Origin: MedAcidi-G1 sp002294285
GTDB lineage: Bacteria; Actinomycetota; Acidimicrobiia; Acidimicrobiales; MedAcidi-G1
Assembly: GCA_963999645.1 (NCBI GenBank)
Contig: CAXEUY010000033.1
Span: 1-7,704 of the forward strand
Reading direction: 5' to 3'
DNA: 7,704 nt
Shown here: positions 6,794 through 7,704 of the stretch, piece by piece
How positions within the stretch are numbered: the stretch's first letter is position 1
Layout: each line of letters opens with the position of its first letter
Notes under the pieces: model-generated
Told to the model about the DNA's origin: nothing
Databases searched by the model: none
Seen by the model: only the letters and a program-made list of their open reading frames with translations
Program-made: the position numbers and the translations under genes

Positions 6794-6835
6794 ATGTTTT
6801 CAAATGGCGCGCCTATGTTTTCAAACGGCGCCCCA
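6794..6835 (+). repeat. Two tandem copies of a 21-bp unit
   Basis: ATGTTTTCAAATGGCGCGCC at 6794-6813 recurs as ATGTTTTCAAACGGCGCCCC at 6815-6834. Each unit is 21 bases and the copies differ at three sites including the last base. Each holds a GC-only palindrome (GGCGCGCC or GGCGCC). Next to it, GCGCCAAT at 6836-6843 fits the plant E2F consensus on the minus strand. The repeat sits about 470-510 bases before the UTP20 start and could be an upstream promoter element. Confidence 0.6.
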
Positions 6836-7301
6836 GCGCCAATTTTGACGACGCGCCGCGGACGGGGGCGACGGCGAACGCAAGCGAGACTCACGTCGAC
6901 GAGAGAAAATATCAACTTACAATGTTCGCACTTTCGCGTCGTCGTCCGAGCGCGCCATCCGCCCTGTGCCGCGACGCCAAAGTTAGGTGCTGTGGTTTGA
7001 GGCCATTTTTAGGACAAGATGTGTAATATGTACGAAAACCAGAAAAGACGAAACCAAGCCGCCGCCAGAGAGGACGAAGGCCTCATTTCATTACGCAGTA
7101 GTAAGGCTTGCACCGCGCGCAACGTTCGAGCAATTGTACATTCAAGCATCCGAACCGATTATCAATAAAGCGCAACGTGTTGAGCCAAGCGAAGCTCCTC
7201 TCACCCTATTCCAGACGTGGGTGGCTCGAATAATATGACTACGGCCGGGGCCCACAAGTTCATGTAGTATCTGACACTTCTTTTAGGTGCCTGAACACAA
7301 A

Positions 7302-7704
7302 ATGCGCCGAAAGCCCCAAAAAGACCACCCGTTTCGTTTCAAATCAACTAAACAGAAGTTAAGCGCGATTACACTCGACACAAACGTGGTGGAACAGAAC
7401 AGGCTAAACTCAGAATCTACGAGTTGTTACACAATACAGGCGCTAAGCCACTGGCAAGAATTATGTTGTTCTCACGATTTCAACTCTTTTGCGAGAGAGA
7501 ATCGAAGCAAATGTCAATCGCTACCACAAGTCGTTTTACACGCCCACGAGCTCGTGGAGGCAATTCTCTCAAGACTAACCATTGGAGCGAAAAACTCTGT
7601 CCCAGCCTTGCTTGGAGTTTTAACGGGGTTGGCACAAGACCTGGGATTGGATTTCTTACAACATTTGGAAAGAATCATCCCAATCACGCTAACACTAATA
7701 GACG
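7302..7704 (+). CDS. UTP20: UTP20 (DRIM family) U3 snoRNP/SSU-processome protein, N-terminal part only
   Basis: An open frame of 134 residues that runs off the window end without a stop. It matches, from memory, the N-terminus of UTP20, a very large HEAT/ARM-repeat scaffold (about 2,500-2,800 aa in yeast and human) of the nucleolar SSU processome, needed for early 18S rRNA processing. The basic start MRRKPQKDHPFRFKSTKQKL corresponds to the KRYRYSSFK-type start in yeast. ALSHWQELCCSHDFNSFARE (47-66) corresponds to the W-(K/R)-E-(L/I)-N-L...F..F segment. SLPQVVLHAHELV (73-85) corresponds to the LPQ-(I/L)-L-(Y/H)-H segment. PALLGVLTGLAQDLGLDFL (101-119) matches the QPLLDL...DL..DF core. ATG at 7302 has A at -3, follows an in-frame TAG at 7284-7286, and puts the start at the family position. 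A splice-acceptor-like TTCTTTTAG|G ends at 7286, so a 5'-UTR intron is possible. Head-to-head with DXS. Confidence 0.9.
   Translation, partial: MRRKPQKDHPFRFKSTKQKLSAITLDTNVVEQNRLNSESTSCYTIQALSHWQELCCSHDFNSFARENRSKCQSLPQVVLHAHELVEAILSRLTIGAKNSVPALLGVLTGLAQDLGLDFLQHLERIIPITLTLID

Larger units (their letters stand above)
6129..7301. other. Divergent intergenic region between DXS and UTP20
   Basis: About 1.17 kb with no protein-coding frame I can support. It should hold the promoters and 5' UTRs of DXS (leftward) and UTP20 (rightward). The part near DXS is mixed. 6340-6560 is AT-rich and full of palindromes: ACGTACGT at 6348-6355, CTACGTAG at 6434-6441, ATACTACTAGTAT at 6528-6540 and two longer hairpins. 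6740-6990 is GC-rich with a 21-bp tandem repeat. From about 7000 the composition is ordinary, with candidate splice sites at 7101 and 7286. Several short frames on both strands lack recognisable content. Confidence 0.6.

Noticed and set aside
6794..7000. 68-codon plus-strand frame starting with two MFSNGAP repeats
   Set aside because: The peptide repeat is just the 21-bp DNA tandem repeat. The rest is Arg-rich noise from GC-rich DNA.
6987..7238. 83-codon plus-strand frame upstream of UTP20
   Set aside because: No recognisable domain, and it does not join UTP20 in a way that matches the family N-terminus. Could be 5' UTR.

Overview
The window looks like nuclear DNA from a compact photosynthetic eukaryote, most likely a green picoalga (Mamiellophyceae/prasinophyte type). 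Three things point there. There is a plant-type plastid DXS preceded by a chloroplast transit-like leader. The right edge holds the N-terminus of UTP20, a nucleolar protein found only in eukaryotes. A small glycine-rich gene is best explained by a 55-nt GT-AG intron. Short genes, close spacing, a very short intron, moderate GC and a transposon neighbour would suit the low-GC, transposon-rich outlier chromosome described in Mamiellales. That placement is inference; the genus cannot be read from the sequence.

Layout, left to right. (1) 81-2750, + strand: an uninterrupted 889-aa pogo/Tigger/CENP-B-like DDE transposase with a Tc5/CENP-B-type DNA-binding region, a D352/D478/D514 triad and a basic, SAP-like C-terminus. 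(2) 2751-3439: a spacer without a convincing gene. It has a GC-rich segment between two copies of an 11-bp direct repeat, plus several palindromes. (3) 3440-3779, + strand: a two-exon gene for a 94-aa glycine-rich, probably membrane-associated protein. (4) 3780-3890: a 111-bp convergent gap. (5) 3891-6128, - strand: complete, intronless DXS of 745 aa. (6) 6129-7301: a divergent spacer of about 1.2 kb with hairpins, a 21-bp tandem repeat and a possible 5'-UTR intron, but no supported gene. (7) 7302 to the window end, + strand: the first 134 residues of UTP20, still open at the edge.

The genes do not form a pathway. DXS commits carbon to plastid isoprenoids (carotenoids, chlorophyll side chain, quinones). 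UTP20 works in the nucleolus on 18S rRNA processing. The transposase is a mobile-element gene, and the glycine-rich protein has no assigned function. I saw no CRISPR array, rRNA, convincing tRNA, prokaryotic operon signals or defence-type cluster. The items most worth checking are the intact transposase with its SAP-like tail, the short-intron gene, and the structured spacer between DXS and UTP20.
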